DNA from: Lamellibrachia satsuma
Taxonomy: Eukaryota > Annelida > Polychaeta > Sabellida > Siboglinidae
Length of the DNA stretch: 64,000 nt
NCBI GenBank assembly: GCA_033239005.1
Contig: BSQZ01000005.1
Coordinates: forward strand, 6,376,001 to 6,440,000
Reading direction: 5' to 3'
The notes beneath the pieces were generated by a model. It searched no databases. It was given only the letters and a program-made list of their open reading frames with translations, and was not told where the DNA came from. The position numbers and the translations under genes were made by a program. Positions 1-9,697 of the stretch are shown piece by piece; position 1 is the stretch's first letter; every line of letters starts with the position of its first letter.

Positions 1-540
1 CAGTTGACACCCAGGGTTATACACCCAGCCCCTCTTCAGTTCAGCTGACACCCAGAGTTACACCCAGCTTCTCTACAGTTCAGTTGACACAGAGTTACAC
101 CCAGCCATTCTACAGTTCAGTTGACACGGAGTTACACCCAGCCATTCTACAGTTCAGTTGACACGGAGTTACACCCAGCCATTCTACAGTTTAGCTGACA
201 CGGAGTTACACCCGGCCATTCTACAGTTTAGTTGACACGGAGTTACACCCAGCAATTCTACAGTTCAGTTGACACCCAGGGTTATACACCCAGCCCCTCT
301 TCAGTTCAGCTGACACCCAGAGTTACACCCAGCTTCTCTACAGTTCAGTTGACACAGAGTTACACCCAGCCATTCTACAGTTCAGTTGACACAGAGTTAC
401 ACCCAGCCATTCTACAGTTCAGTTGACACAGAGTTACACCCAGCCATTCTACAGTTCAGTTGACACAGAGTTACACTCAGCCATTCTACAGTTCAGTTGA
501 CACGGAGTTACACCCAGCCATTCTACAGTTCGGTTGACAC
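1..540. repeat. 37-bp minisatellite, left edge of window
   Basis: About 14 units of a 37-bp repeat containing TTCAGTTGACAC and AGTTACACCCAGCCATTC. Variants with a longer CCCAGGGTTATACACCCAGC insert recur twice. The array is cut by position 1. It lies in an LRP1 intron; the forward frame at 232-426 is repeat translation. Confidence 0.9.
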
Positions 541-960
541 TCAAGAGTTAGTCCCTCTCCAATTCAGTTGACACCCAGAGTTATATGCTCAACACCTCTC
601 CAGTTCAGCTGACAACCAAATTTACACCCAACCATCCATAGTACAGTTGACTCAGATGGCGAAACACCCAGCCACAGCACAGTATAGTTGACATTATAGT
701 CAACACATTGGCTGCTACAGCCATTTTAACCCATAGTTATACCAAGCCCCTCATCAATTCAGTTGACACAGTTACATCCAACACCACAGTTATACACTCA
801 GCCACAGCACAGTATAGTTGACATTATAGTCAACACATTGGCTGCTACAGCCATTTTAACCCATAGTTATACCAAGCTCCTCGTCAATTCAGTTGACACG
901 GTTACATCCAACACCACAGTTATACACTCAGCCACAGCACAGATGCACCGGCTGACATCC
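541..960. repeat. diverged continuation of the 37-bp array with an internal about 120-bp duplication
   Basis: Decayed units sharing CAGTTGACAC and ATACACTCAGCCACAGCACAG. The block around 680-780 is repeated around 800-910 almost unchanged. Confidence 0.75.
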
Positions 961-1044
961 AGTGTTATACCAAAGCCTGCATTAGAATAAATACTTTTAT
1001 TTTCAGTTTGTTGTAGTGAAAAAAATACAACCAATATAACTCAC

Positions 1045-1193
1045 ATAACAGAAAGAGTTGTTGTTGTAGTTGTAGTCAAGGCCTTTCACCGATGTTGCCG
1101 TGATGTTGAAGGGTGGTTTGATGGCGGTACCATTGAGAGCCAATAGTCTGATCTCTCCGTTGCTGGCCAGCAGCAGACGGCCAGGATGAGTTC
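1045..1193 (-). CDS. LRP1: LRP1-like exon 7: start of first YWTD beta-propeller
   Basis: Acceptor TGTTCAG lies before 1193 and donor GTGAGT after 1045. The translation opens GTHPGRLLLASNGEIRLL and continues LALNGTAIKPP ... ATSVKGLDYNYNNNSFCY, with three candidate N-glycosylation sequons (NGT, NIT, NNS). This matches the first blade of LRP propellers (LLLA-x-N-x-x-IRxL, then a LDYDY-like segment), where YWTD repeats drive pH-dependent ligand release. The phase-1 start completes the Gly codon of exon 6. The remaining propeller exons should lie 3' on the minus strand, before position 1, because 1-1000 shows no further blade. Confidence 0.82.
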
Positions 1194-1196
1194 CTG

Positions 1197-1345
1197 AACA
1201 CACAAACAGTGGTGAAAGCACACAAACACACAGTGGTGAAAGCACACAAACACACAGTGGTGAAAGCACACAAACACAGTGGTGCAAGCACGCAAACAGA
1301 CGGTGGTGAAAGCACACAAATGCACAGTGGTAAAAGCACACAAAC
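1197..1345. repeat. about 25-bp minisatellite abutting the exon 7 splice acceptor
   Basis: About six units of ACAGTGGTGAAAGCACACAA with small changes. On the gene strand these give TTTGTGTGCTTTCACCACTG units that run straight into the acceptor TGTTCAG of exon 7, so the array supplies the pyrimidine-rich region next to the splice site. Confidence 0.8.
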
Positions 1346-1534
1346 AAACTACCCCATTTTAATAATGCTCTAATCATAGTATCAATATGTAATGCCTTTT
1401 TATAATTTAAATATTTTCATCTAATTTCCTATTGCTACATTAATTAATTATTTATATATATACATTTGTTCTTAATCTTATACTTTATTTTTATTCATAG
1501 ACATTTAATTTATACATTACTTATTTTATCATTA

Positions 1535-1602
1535 AATAATAATGTAAACTGCTTTGAGCTTTTAAAGGATATTTTGTTTTATAAGATTATTATTACAGCT
1601 TA
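1535..1602 (+). mobile_element. degenerate SINE/LINE 3' tail
   Basis: TAAACTGCTTTGAGC followed by a TTTTATAAGATTATTATTA end resembles the widespread metazoan tail of the TAAAGCGCTTTGAG ... GCGCTATATAA-ATT type. It is short and decayed. Confidence 0.35.
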
Positions 1603-1685
1603 CAACTGAATTGCATAGTATGAATTACATTTAGAACCAAACAACTGTTGTTGTGTAAGAAAATTAACCAATTGTGTTCAGCTAC

Positions 1686-2256
1686 CTGGATCAGCCAGAC
1701 AGGTGTGGTTGTGTGTTGACCTAACTGGATCAGCCAGACAGGTGTGGTTGTGTGTTGACCTAATTGGATCAGCCAAATGGGTGTGGTTGTGTGTTGACCT
1801 AACTGGATCAGCAAGACAGGTGTGGTTGTGTGTCGACCTACCTGGATTAGCAAGACAGGTGTGGTTGTGTGTCGACTTACCTGGATCAGCCAAATAGATG
1901 TGGTTGTGTGTTGACATAACTGGATCAGCCAGACAGGTGTGGTTGTATGTTGACCTACCTGGATCAGCCAGACAGGTGTGGTTGTGTGCTGACCTAACTG
2001 GATCAGCCAAATAGATGTGGTTGTGTGTTGACAGGACTGGATCAGCAAGACAAGTGTGGTTGTGTGTTGACCTACCTCGATCAGTCAAACAGGTGTGGTT
2101 TTATGCTGACCTAAATGGATCATCCAGACAGGTGTTTGGGCACTGACCTACCTGGATCAGCCAGACAGGTGTGGTTGTATGTTGACTTACCTGGATTAGC
2201 CAGACAGGTGTGGTTGTGTTTTGACTTACCTGGATCAGCCAGACAGGTGTGGTTGT
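1686..2256 (-). repeat. 39-bp minisatellite made of exon 6 end plus splice donor
   Basis: About 15 units with a 39-bp period. On the gene strand each unit carries CACACCTGTCTGGCTGATCC then AG and a donor-like hexamer. The first unit is the true end of exon 6 (boundary 2230). Boundaries at 2191 and 2152 keep in-register GTAAGT and GTAGGT donors. Further on, four or five more units keep GT (GTAGGT or GTAAGT, one GTAGCT) while the rest have TT or other changes. The period is 13 codons and the exon reading frame is kept through the first units, then broken by an indel near 2128, then open again for about ten units. Confidence 0.92.
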
Positions 2257-2355
2257 TAGTCAAGCGATATCCAGGCACGCAGGAGCACTTGTACCCTGGC
2301 TGTAGGTTCTCACACCCTTGGTCACAGAACCCTTCATGGCTGCACTCATTCAGGT
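2230..2355 (-). CDS. LRP1: LRP1-like exon 6: calcium-binding-type EGF module
   Basis: This is a 126-bp exon (42 codons) with acceptor CTTTCAG before 2355 and donor GTAAGTC after 2230, phase 1 both ends. It encodes [11 protein letters not shown], then [15 protein letters not shown], then [16 protein letters not shown]. Six EGF cysteines, the D-x-N-E calcium-binding start and a sequon NHT are visible. The last about 25 bases of this exon plus its donor form the unit of a 39-bp minisatellite that continues into the intron (1686-2229). The first two downstream units stay in frame and keep a strong donor. Which donor is used therefore cannot be decided from sequence. 2230 is chosen because it matches the normal EGF module end and phase. 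Confidence 0.88.
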
Positions 2356-2375
2356 CTGAAAGGAGATTAAAGGTC

Positions 2376-2490
2376 CCTCCACAATTTCTTTTTTTTGCTC
2401 ATCTTATTTCAAATTCATTTCGCAAAAAAGCAAACTTACCTAGTTTCCTCTACGACATGCTAACTTGTTTGTGCAACTTGTTTTTATTAA
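2376..2490. repeat. interspersed repeat, copy 1 (pair with 12085-12195)
   Basis: Shares long near-identical stretches with 12085-12195, for example ATTTCAAATTCATTT and CTACGACATGCTA. The two copies have the same orientation. The family is not recognised. Confidence 0.7.
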
Positions 2491-3502
2491 ATCAACTGCA
2501 TATATTACTTAAACTATTCACACACCACATAAGTGGACATCAACATATCAGATTCACGATGGGCTAATTCATATCAAGCAGAAGTTTTTAAGCTATTGAA
2601 TGGTTATGAAAATATTGAGAATTTTTTTCTAGGAGTGACCAATGATAAATTTCCACAGTGTACACAAATCAGAGTTATTCATAAGGGTATTTTTACAAAA
2701 TCATAACATCGCTAAAAATTATCACACAAATGTTATTGAGGTATCATTTTGTTGCTAAAAAGACTCATTATAATAAAACTACAGCACATAATCTTATCAT
2801 GGGATATTACTTCATGAATTTCAACAAAAAAAAGCTAAATGTTTTATTTTCACCCTACTACTAGATAATTACTGAGTGGCTGAATGTCCCTATGTCCCAC
2901 TGGAAAAATAGAACCATATATTTATCTACAAAATTAAATAAAAATGAATCAAATATGTTGAGAACTTTTATTTTTATGATTTTTGTCAACACTGGACTAC
3001 GCCGATTCAGACAGGCCCATCGTTCCCGCGTCATTTACCGTGGTAGTGCGGGCTGTCGAAGCCGGCAGAAATCGCGATGGCAACTTGCTGATATTTACCT
3101 CAAAAAAGTCCACAACATCATTCTAACTGCCTGAACTAGATTAATAACATGATTCACTAATGCTGTCACTCAATTTGCTGAAATACTGACGCAGAAACTT
3201 GACATAATCCGGCCTAAAGTAAACTGACACAGAACGAAGTGAGAAAATAAAATGGCAGATTAGTAAATAAAACTCTCAGATGGCCCAGACAACACGTTTG
3301 TAACGACGATTACTCATTCGCTGCATATAGTGCACACTTGCTCATTCACATGTATTTGAATAGGCCAATCATAGAGCTTTCCAAGGGTACAACATGTCAG
3401 ATATTTAGACACTATGAATGGAAACATAAATTTATTCTGCGGAGCATAAAAAAAGCAGCCAAATATGGGCACCAACTATGTGACTCGTGTAGTAGAACAA
3501 AC
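2491..3502. other. LRP1 intron 5, AT-rich, possible LINE scrap
   Basis: Mostly AT-rich unique sequence. A GC-richer island at about 2990-3085 encodes an Arg-rich stretch (RFRQAHRSRVIYRGSAGC) that looks like the Arg-rich linker of invertebrate LINE ORF2 proteins, but the match is too short to call firmly. Confidence 0.3.
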
Positions 3503-3625
3503 CTAGGCACTGTTTCTGGGTGGCATTGTAATAATAGTAGTTGTCACAGTAGCACGCTGCGTCTCCCCTCGTCTCCGCGCAGTGCCCGTCTGTAGGACAT
3601 GTCTTTGTCTTACACTTGTTGTTAC
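3503..3625 (-). CDS. LRP1: LRP1-like exon 5: first EGF-like module
   Basis: This is a 123-bp exon (41 codons) with acceptor ATCTACAG before 3625 and donor GTTTGT after 3503, phase 1 both ends. The translation has six cysteines spaced as an EGF-like fold (NKCKTKTCPTDGHC ... ACYCDNYYYY ... QKQCL). An unusual run of four tyrosines lies between Cys5 and Cys6, with a glycosylation sequon NAT after it. The donor GTTTGT is weaker than the others, but joining CTAG to the next exon gives Leu-Asp-Leu-Asn-Glu-Cys, the standard opening of a calcium-binding EGF, which supports it. Confidence 0.85.
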   Translation of the reverse strand, partial: VTTSVRQRHVLQTGTARRRGETQRATVTTTIITMPPRNSA

Positions 3626-4340
3626 CTGTAGATAGATCAGATTAATCCAACATCTCTTCACAAGAGAATTTCTGTATGCATAAACATAAACAAAAAATTT
3701 CAAGCCTGACGAATCTAGAACAAGTATATTGGTTCATGCAGTAATGCACTACTGGATTTATATGATCATCACATCATTTATATGATCATGACTGAACAAG
3801 TCATGTCTTGCAATTACAAGTGAAATAGTTAATACACAATAATTTTAAATCAATTAAAGATAGGTGTTTATGCCAATGAAAATGTACTCATAGGCCCATC
3901 CAGATTACGGATGATTTTAACACTCATAAATATAAAACCATGGCAATGTTCTATCTATGTGTACTGCATGTATGAAGAAGACTTCTGAAGTTCTGGTGCA
4001 TGCATGAAATGATAATTAAAATTGCCAGTCCAAAGGACAAATTGAAAAGCTATCTTATCCAAACAACCAAACACCAGCGTGATTGCAATAACTCTGTTTG
4101 TAGACACTGTTCATAATTCCTCATAAACCGCGTGCCAGTGGTGCCATCTTGCAGACAGATGTGGCAAAGTAGTATTACAAAACCTGATAGGTGGCAATAT
4201 CAGTGTTGTAAACAATACATCATTCAACCAATTGAAGTGCTGATTTGAGCATTTATGCAGTGGTTTTTCTGTATATGTGTAGGTGCATGTGCCTGAATAT
4301 GTTTGATGGCTACCTTTCTAAAAATGGCATGAATCTTTGA
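3626..4340. other. LRP1 intron 4, no feature seen in most of it
   Basis: AT-rich non-coding sequence with no tandem array and no recognised element until the LINE scrap at 4342. Confidence 0.5.
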
Positions 4341-4341
4341 T

Positions 4342-4540
4342 TTGCATCAAGTATTATGTCAAATCATGCACTCCCAACTACCAGAAGGCACTAGAGGCAG
4401 AGGTTGCCCCAAATCAAGATTCAAAGATGTAGCAAAACAAAACTTTAAGAAAAAAGGAATAGACTCCAAGCAGTGGTACTCTGTTTCCCAAGTAAGACCA
4501 TCCTGGATAGGACTTCTGATTTGTGAACCAAGCGAGCAGT
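4342..4540 (+). pseudogene. LINE ORF2 C-terminal fragment
   Basis: The translation includes GTRGRGCPKSRFKDVAKQNF and KKKGIDSKQW. This follows the tail pattern of invertebrate LINE reverse transcriptases (G-x-R-x-RG-x-P-x-x-R[FY]KDV-x-K-x-x-[FL]K ... GID-x-x-x-W). It is truncated on both sides and lies antisense to the LRP1 gene. Confidence 0.6.
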
Positions 4541-4623
4541 CTTGGTCGTAACCACGACTGACAGCGAGAGATTATGGCTAGTCATTGCATAAACATAAGT
4601 GAGAAAGTTGAAAGTGGACATAC

Positions 4624-4755
4624 GACAATGTGAGCCCTCGTCTAACTTGTCTGGACAGTCGTCCACTCCGTCACACAGCTGAGTGTACAGGAGACACAGC
4701 TTGGTGCCGTTACAGTGGAACCTGTTGGGGGGGCACTCAAACGGTCGCTGTGTAC
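4624..4755 (-). CDS. LRP1: LRP1-like exon 4: third LDL-receptor class A repeat
   Basis: This is a 132-bp exon with acceptor GCTTGCAG before 4755 and donor GTATGT after 4624, phase 1 both ends. It encodes an LDLa module with FECPPNRFHC, LCLLYTQLC, DGVDDC and PDKLDEGSHC. All six cysteines are present and the calcium motif reads DKLDE rather than DGSDE. A sequon NGT lies between cysteines 2 and 3. The Gly-Ser-His-Cys-Arg ending resembles the ending of the second LDLa repeat of vertebrate LRP1, which also precedes the first EGF module. Confidence 0.9.
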
Positions 4756-4924
4756 CTGCAAGCAACAACTTAAGTTGTACAAACTGCTGCAAGGGTTGCA
4801 AAATATATAACATGCAATTTATTAACCACTACCCGTTACCTAGAATAAAAACAAACAAAGCAAAGGCCATTACAACAGTGCAGGTCTTTTTGTAAAAGAA
4901 AAAAACTGGTGCCTATTTAATAAG

Positions 4925-5483
4925 TATAAATTGTCGTTGTGTGATCACACAGAGACATCATTTTATAAACTGTTTAATCAGTAACCTAAGTTGTTGTTGT
5001 GTGATCACACAGAGGCATCATTTTATAAACTGTTTAATCAGTAACCTAAGTTGTTATAGTGGGATCACACAGAGACATCATTTTATAATCTGTTTAATCA
5101 GTAAACTAAGTTGTGTGATCACACAGAGACATCATTTTATAAACTGTTTAATCAGTAAACTAAGTTGTGTGATCACACAGAGACATCATTTTATAAACTG
5201 TTTAATCAACAGCCTAAGTTGTTGTGTGATCACACAGACATCATTTTATATACTGTTTAACCAGCAGTCTAAGTTGTTGTTGTGTGATCACACAGATACA
5301 TCATTTTATAAACTGTTTAATCAGTAAACTAAGTTGTGTGATCACACAGATACAGCCCTGTACATCATTTTATAAACTGTTTAATCAGTAGCCTAAGTTG
5401 TTGTTGTGTGATCACAGAGACATCATTTTATAAACTATTTAATCAGTAGCCTAAGTTGTGTGATCGCACAGAGACATCATTTT
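4925..5483. repeat. 54-60-bp minisatellite, left part
   Basis: About ten units containing GTGTGATCACACAGAGACAT and CATTTTATAAACTGTTTAAT. Each has the 12-bp palindrome GTGTGATCACAC. The array is split by the MITE at 5484-6155 and resumes after it. Confidence 0.9.
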
Positions 5484-6155
5484 CAAGGTTGAAAAAATCA
5501 TGATTTAAAATAAAAAATCGGACTTATTTTTATTTAAATCGGATTTTTCTTTTTTTTATTTGTTTGATTTTTTTAAATCTAGTATATAGAAATATATATT
5601 GATGTTTATATTTATATACTCTTTCAAATGTGTTCTATTCAAATCAAATCGTATATATTGTTTGCTGTGGGGGTGGATTAGCACCTGTCCAGGGCTTTGT
5701 GTACTCTAAGGGTCTCCAACCAGACTACAAACTGGTACAGTATTAAACAATTGTAGCCCAGACTGTCTCACTTGAGTCAACATACTGATTTGGTAACAAC
5801 TAGCACAAGCTCTAAGTAAGTGGACTTTAACTCAGGGCTTCTGACTTGAAAAGATACTTCCTCTGGAAGACAAGTTTGTGTGGCTTCACTGCATTCAGAT
5901 AGGGAACAGCTCAAACATACACAATGTCATAAAATATTTGACTGTCAGTGGTGTCAATACAGCAAGTGTGCGCACTTTGTGATTTTGTATTTAAAAAACA
6001 TACAAAACTTTGTTGATCTCAATGCTTGTAAACAATTATTTGTGTTAAATTCATATAAATCAGCGATTAAAAAAATCATAAATCAATGTTTTTGATTTTT
6101 TTTGGAGTGATTGAAATCATGATTTAAATCAAATGATTTAAATCAAACAACCCTA
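5484..6155. mobile_element. hAT-type non-autonomous DNA element (MITE) with 8-bp target duplication
   Basis: The 672-bp insert begins CAAGGTTGAAAAAATCATGA and ends with the inverse of TAGGGTTGTTTGATTTAAAT. ATCATTTT flanks it directly on both sides (5476-5483 and 6156-6163). An 8-bp target duplication and (C/T)A-GGTTG ends fit hAT elements. The subterminal regions are rich in ATTTAAATC repeats. No transposase is encoded; the frame at 5880-6095 has no recognisable domain. Confidence 0.8.
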
Positions 6156-6235
6156 ATCATTTTATAAACTATTTAATCAGTAGCCTAAGTTGTGTGATCA
6201 CACAGAGACATCATTTTATAAACTGTTTTCATACA
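6156..6235. repeat. 54-60-bp minisatellite, right part after the MITE
   Basis: The target-site copy ATCATTTT starts a resumed unit (ATAAACTATTTAATCAGTAG), followed by one more GTGTGATCACAC unit and a fading end. Confidence 0.85.
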
Positions 6236-6616
6236 TACTTTTGGTCTAGTAATCCTTTTCTTTTATATACATTGATTTTTAGTTTATTTAAAATAATTCC
6301 TAACCTAAAATGTTCGCATTTAATTTCAACAAACACGTACTTATTGTACTTTTACTCAATAATTTTATTGGCAAGGAAATAAATTATTATTATTTTTATT
6401 ATCATAGTTCACATCTGGCCTTACTTGCTGCAAGTTAAACGTGCATTCAGTGTCATATATCTTTTCAGGTCAGAGACCTTGTGCTGCATAGGCACGATGG
6501 CAACTGACTGGACAAGATGGCATGGAATATAGGGGGGACTGACCGCGACATCTTCAGACTGACTATTTCTGCCAAAGGAACAGTACTCATCAACATGAAC
6601 CATTAGAGAGACTCAC

Positions 6617-6733
6617 AGTTGTGTTCGTCCGATCCATCGAGGCAGTCCTCTTCGCCGTCACACTTCCAGCCGACCGGCACACACAGCTTGTGGTCAGTGC
6701 ACTGGAACTTGTCCGGTGGGCAGGTGGGGGACG
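6617..6733 (-). CDS. LRP1: LRP1-like exon 3: second LDL-receptor class A repeat
   Basis: This is a 117-bp exon with acceptor TTGTGCCAG before 6733 and donor GTGAGT after 6617, phase 1 both ends. It is a compact canonical LDLa module: [23 protein letters not shown], then LDGSDEHNC. All six cysteines, the Trp before Cys4 and the DGSDE calcium motif are present. The last Cys codon is split across the intron (T in this exon, GT in the next), so the junction with exon 4 is well fixed. The protein acts extracellularly as ligand-binding surface. Confidence 0.92.
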
Positions 6734-7045
6734 CTGGCACAAGAAAGATCAACTATTAAGGGGCCGTTAACAATTACCTACATTTACCTATTCATACACA
6801 GCACACAAAGAGGGATGGAGTCAAGGTCCGTATATTAATATAAATAAATAAATGTCGGTCGTATGCGAAATATGCAGCACCTTGCCAGCTGTGAACCGTT
6901 ACAGAACTACTATTGTTTTAAATTGTCTAACCATTGCCGTGCAGTGCTGTGATACAGTCCGACATCTTAAAAAATCTAAACTTCGTGGAAAAAGTTCATT
7001 ATTTTGTGATGTTTGTAAAAAATAATACAATAATTGTTCTGACGG

Positions 7046-8657
7046 CTGTTAGTGTCTGTCCACCGTCGACTAGGTCATTGTTGTTAGTGTCTGTCCAATG
7101 TCCATGAGGTCATTGTTGTTAGTGTCTGTCCAACGTCCACTAGGTCATTGTTGTTAGTGTCACTCCAACATCGACTAGGTCACTGTTGTTAGTGTCTGTC
7201 CAACATCCACTAGATCATTGTTGTTAGTGTCTGTCCAACATCCACTAGGTCATTGTTGTTAGTGTCTGTCCAACGTCGACTAGGTCATTGTTGTTAGTAT
7301 CTGTCCAACGTCCACTAGGTCATTGTTGTTAGTGTCTGTCCAACGTCCACTAGGTCATTGTTGTTAGTGTCACTCCAACATCGACTAGGTCATTGTTGTT
7401 AGTGTCTGTCCAACATCCACTAGGTCATTGTTGTTAGTGTCTGTCCAACATCCACTAGGTCATTGTTGTTAGTGTCTGTCCAACGTCGACTAGGTCATTG
7501 TTGTTAGTATCTGTCCAACGTCCACTAGGTCATTGTTGTTAGTGTCACTCCAACATCGACTAGGTCATTGTTGTTAGTGTCTGTCCAACATCCACTAGGT
7601 CATTGTTGTTAGTGTCTGTCCAACATCGACTAGGTCATTGTTGTTAGTGTCTGTCCAACATCCACTAGGTCATTGTTGTTATTATCTGTCCAACGTCGAC
7701 TAGGTCATTGTTGTTAGTGTCTGTCCAACGTCGACTAGGTCATTATTGTTAGTGTCTGTCCAACGTCCACTAGGTCATTGTTGTTAGTGTCTGTCCAACG
7801 TCCACTAGGTCATTGTTGTTAGTGTCACTCCAACATCGACTAGGTCATTGTTGTTAGTGTCTGTCCAACGTCCACTAGGTCATTGTTGTTAGTGTCTGTC
7901 CAACATCCACTAGGTCATTGTTGTTAGTGTCTGTCCAACGTCGACTAGGTCATTGTTGTTAGTATCTGTCCAACGTCCACTAGGTCATTGTTGTTAGTGT
8001 CACTCCAACATCGACTAGGTCATTGTTGTTAGTGTCTGTCCAACATCCACTAGGTCATTGTTGTTAGTGTCTGTCCAACATCGACTAGGTCATTGTTGTT
8101 AGTGTCTGTCCAACATCCACTAGGTCATTGTTGTTAGTGTCTGTCCAACATCCACAAGGTCATTGTTGTTAGTGTCTGTCCAACATCGACTAGGTCATTG
8201 TTGTTAGTGTCTGTCCAACATCGACTAGGTCATTGTTGTTAGTGTCTGTCCAACGTCGACTAGGTCATTGTTGTTAGTGTCTGTCCAACATCCACTAGGT
8301 CATTGTTGTTAGTGTCTGTCCAACATCCACTAGGTCACTGTTGTTAGTATCTGTCCAACGTCCACTAGGTCACTGTTGTTAGTATCTGTCAAACGTCCAC
8401 TAGGTCACTGTTGTTAGTATCTGTCAAACGTCCACTAGGTCACTGTTGTTAGTATCTGTCAAACGTCCACTAGGTCACTGTTGTTAGTATCTGTCAAACG
8501 TCCACTAGGTCACTGTTGTTAGTATCTGTCAAACGTCCACTAGGTCACTGTTGTTAGTATCTGTCAAACGTCCACTAGGTCACTGTTGTTAGTATCTGTC
8601 AAACGTCCACTAGGTCATTGTTGTTAGTATCTGTCAAACGTCCACTAGGTCATTGTT
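7046..8657. repeat. 35-bp minisatellite, about 46 units
   Basis: The unit contains GTTGTTAGTGTCTGTCCAAC and GTCCACTAGGTCATT. A CACTCCAACATCGAC variant recurs at intervals of 6, 5, 8 and 5 units, showing higher-order duplication. From about 8338 onward a block of nearly identical AGTATCTGTCAAACG units appears, a recent local expansion. It lies in LRP1 intron 2. Confidence 0.95.
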
Positions 8658-8660
8658 GCA

Positions 8661-9314
8661 TCAATGTTTTTTAATCTGGACAATTACCAACATTTTAAAG
8701 CACTAATTCAGGAGGAGGGTCTGAGAATTAGTCCGCTTTGTACGAACAGGTAAATGTCGACTATTGTGGTCCACACCACCATCATAACGTGTGTGCATTC
8801 AAACAGAGCACAGTGCACTCTGCTTAACAGAATCACAGATTACAGAAACAGTCGTTTACTAGAATCAAACATATTAGCTGGAACGGAGTCATTCCCTATT
8901 CCCGCAGTATTAAAACGTGCCACTTATTAGAATCAAATAACTCCCCTTCTGAAGTAATTCTATTATGCTGAGTTCACTGTAGTTTTACGTAGTGAGAACA
9001 GCAAGAAAATCAACTCTCTCTCAAAATTCTTTCCAATTCTCCTTTCTATTTTTTTTCAAAATTTTTGCTGAAAAAGTTTTTTTCTTACTACAGGTATGCA
9101 CATTAGAGCTGCACAGATCCTGTTTCATTGTGAAAGAAAGTTGGGATTTAAACTTTAAATACAGCATCTACCACAAAACACCTCCAGTTTTCCTTCATAT
9201 GCCTTTTAGATTGTTGTACTGCGCCATATAGCATTAGGTCATCATGGCACTATATATAAATATCGTATTTTTATTATGCCAATGTTGATCTTGAATCGTG
9301 ACTAGCACACTTAC
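8661..9314. other. LRP1 intron 2 remainder, nothing recognised
   Basis: AT-rich unique sequence. The frame at 8992-9231 has low-complexity hydrophobic composition and no domain. Confidence 0.5.
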
Positions 9315-9452
9315 GACAGTCCTGCAGTTCGTCGGCGCCATCTGGGCAGTCCTTTTCCCCGTCACACACCCATGCGCTGGCAATGCACCACTTGCCCGGG
9401 GCAATCTCCACTCCACACTTGAACAGGTCAGCCGGACAGTCTGACGTGTTGG
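9315..9452 (-). CDS. LRP1: LRP1-like exon 2: first LDL-receptor class A repeat
   Basis: This is a 138-bp exon with acceptor TTTTCAG before 9452 and donor GTAAGTG after 9315, phase 1 at both ends. It encodes about 46 residues with the six cysteines of an LDLa module (CPADLFKC ... WCIASAWVC ... CPDGADELQDC). The acidic calcium cage DGEKDCPDGADE is kept, with Ala in place of the usual Ser of the SDE motif. In LDL-receptor family proteins such repeats bind ligands through the aromatic and acidic residues near the calcium site. The loop between cysteines 2 and 3 is longer than usual (GVEIAPGKW). The intron side of the acceptor carries a reverse-oriented transposon tail beginning within about 15 bp. 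Confidence 0.9.
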
Positions 9453-9464
9453 CTGAAAATAGAA

Positions 9465-9535
9465 ATAATAATGGATTTATATAGTGCTAATTACCACTTT
9501 GTTGATCAATGTGCTGCACAACATATAAAATAATA
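9465..9535 (-). mobile_element. reverse-oriented SINE/LINE tail next to exon 2 acceptor
   Basis: AATAATAATGGATTTATATA followed by GTGCTAATTACC is the inverse of the common GCGCTATATAAATCCATTATT tail of metazoan retroelements. Only the tail is clear. Confidence 0.4.
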
Positions 9536-9540
9536 TTTAA

Positions 9541-9543
<3 letters not shown>

Positions 9544-9572
<29 letters not shown>
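9544..9572. repeat. TA dinucleotide microsatellite
   Basis: Uninterrupted TA run followed by CATACATA. Confidence 0.8.
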
Positions 9573-9697
9573 ATACATAGAAAGTTACAATGTTAATAAT
9601 ATTTGTAGTTGTAGATCAAAAGAGAACCAAAATAAATTAATTTAATTAATTAATATATTTTATTTAAAAACCTCACAAGCTGAGAAGACAGATAAAA

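Noticed and set aside
1678..2088. A separate 136-codon gene with NHTCLADP repeats on the minus strand
   Set aside because: It is the 39-bp minisatellite derived from LRP1 exon 6, not an independent gene.
7046..8657. CRISPR-like array
   Set aside because: Units are contiguous tandem repeats without unique spacers, and the window is eukaryotic with spliced genes.
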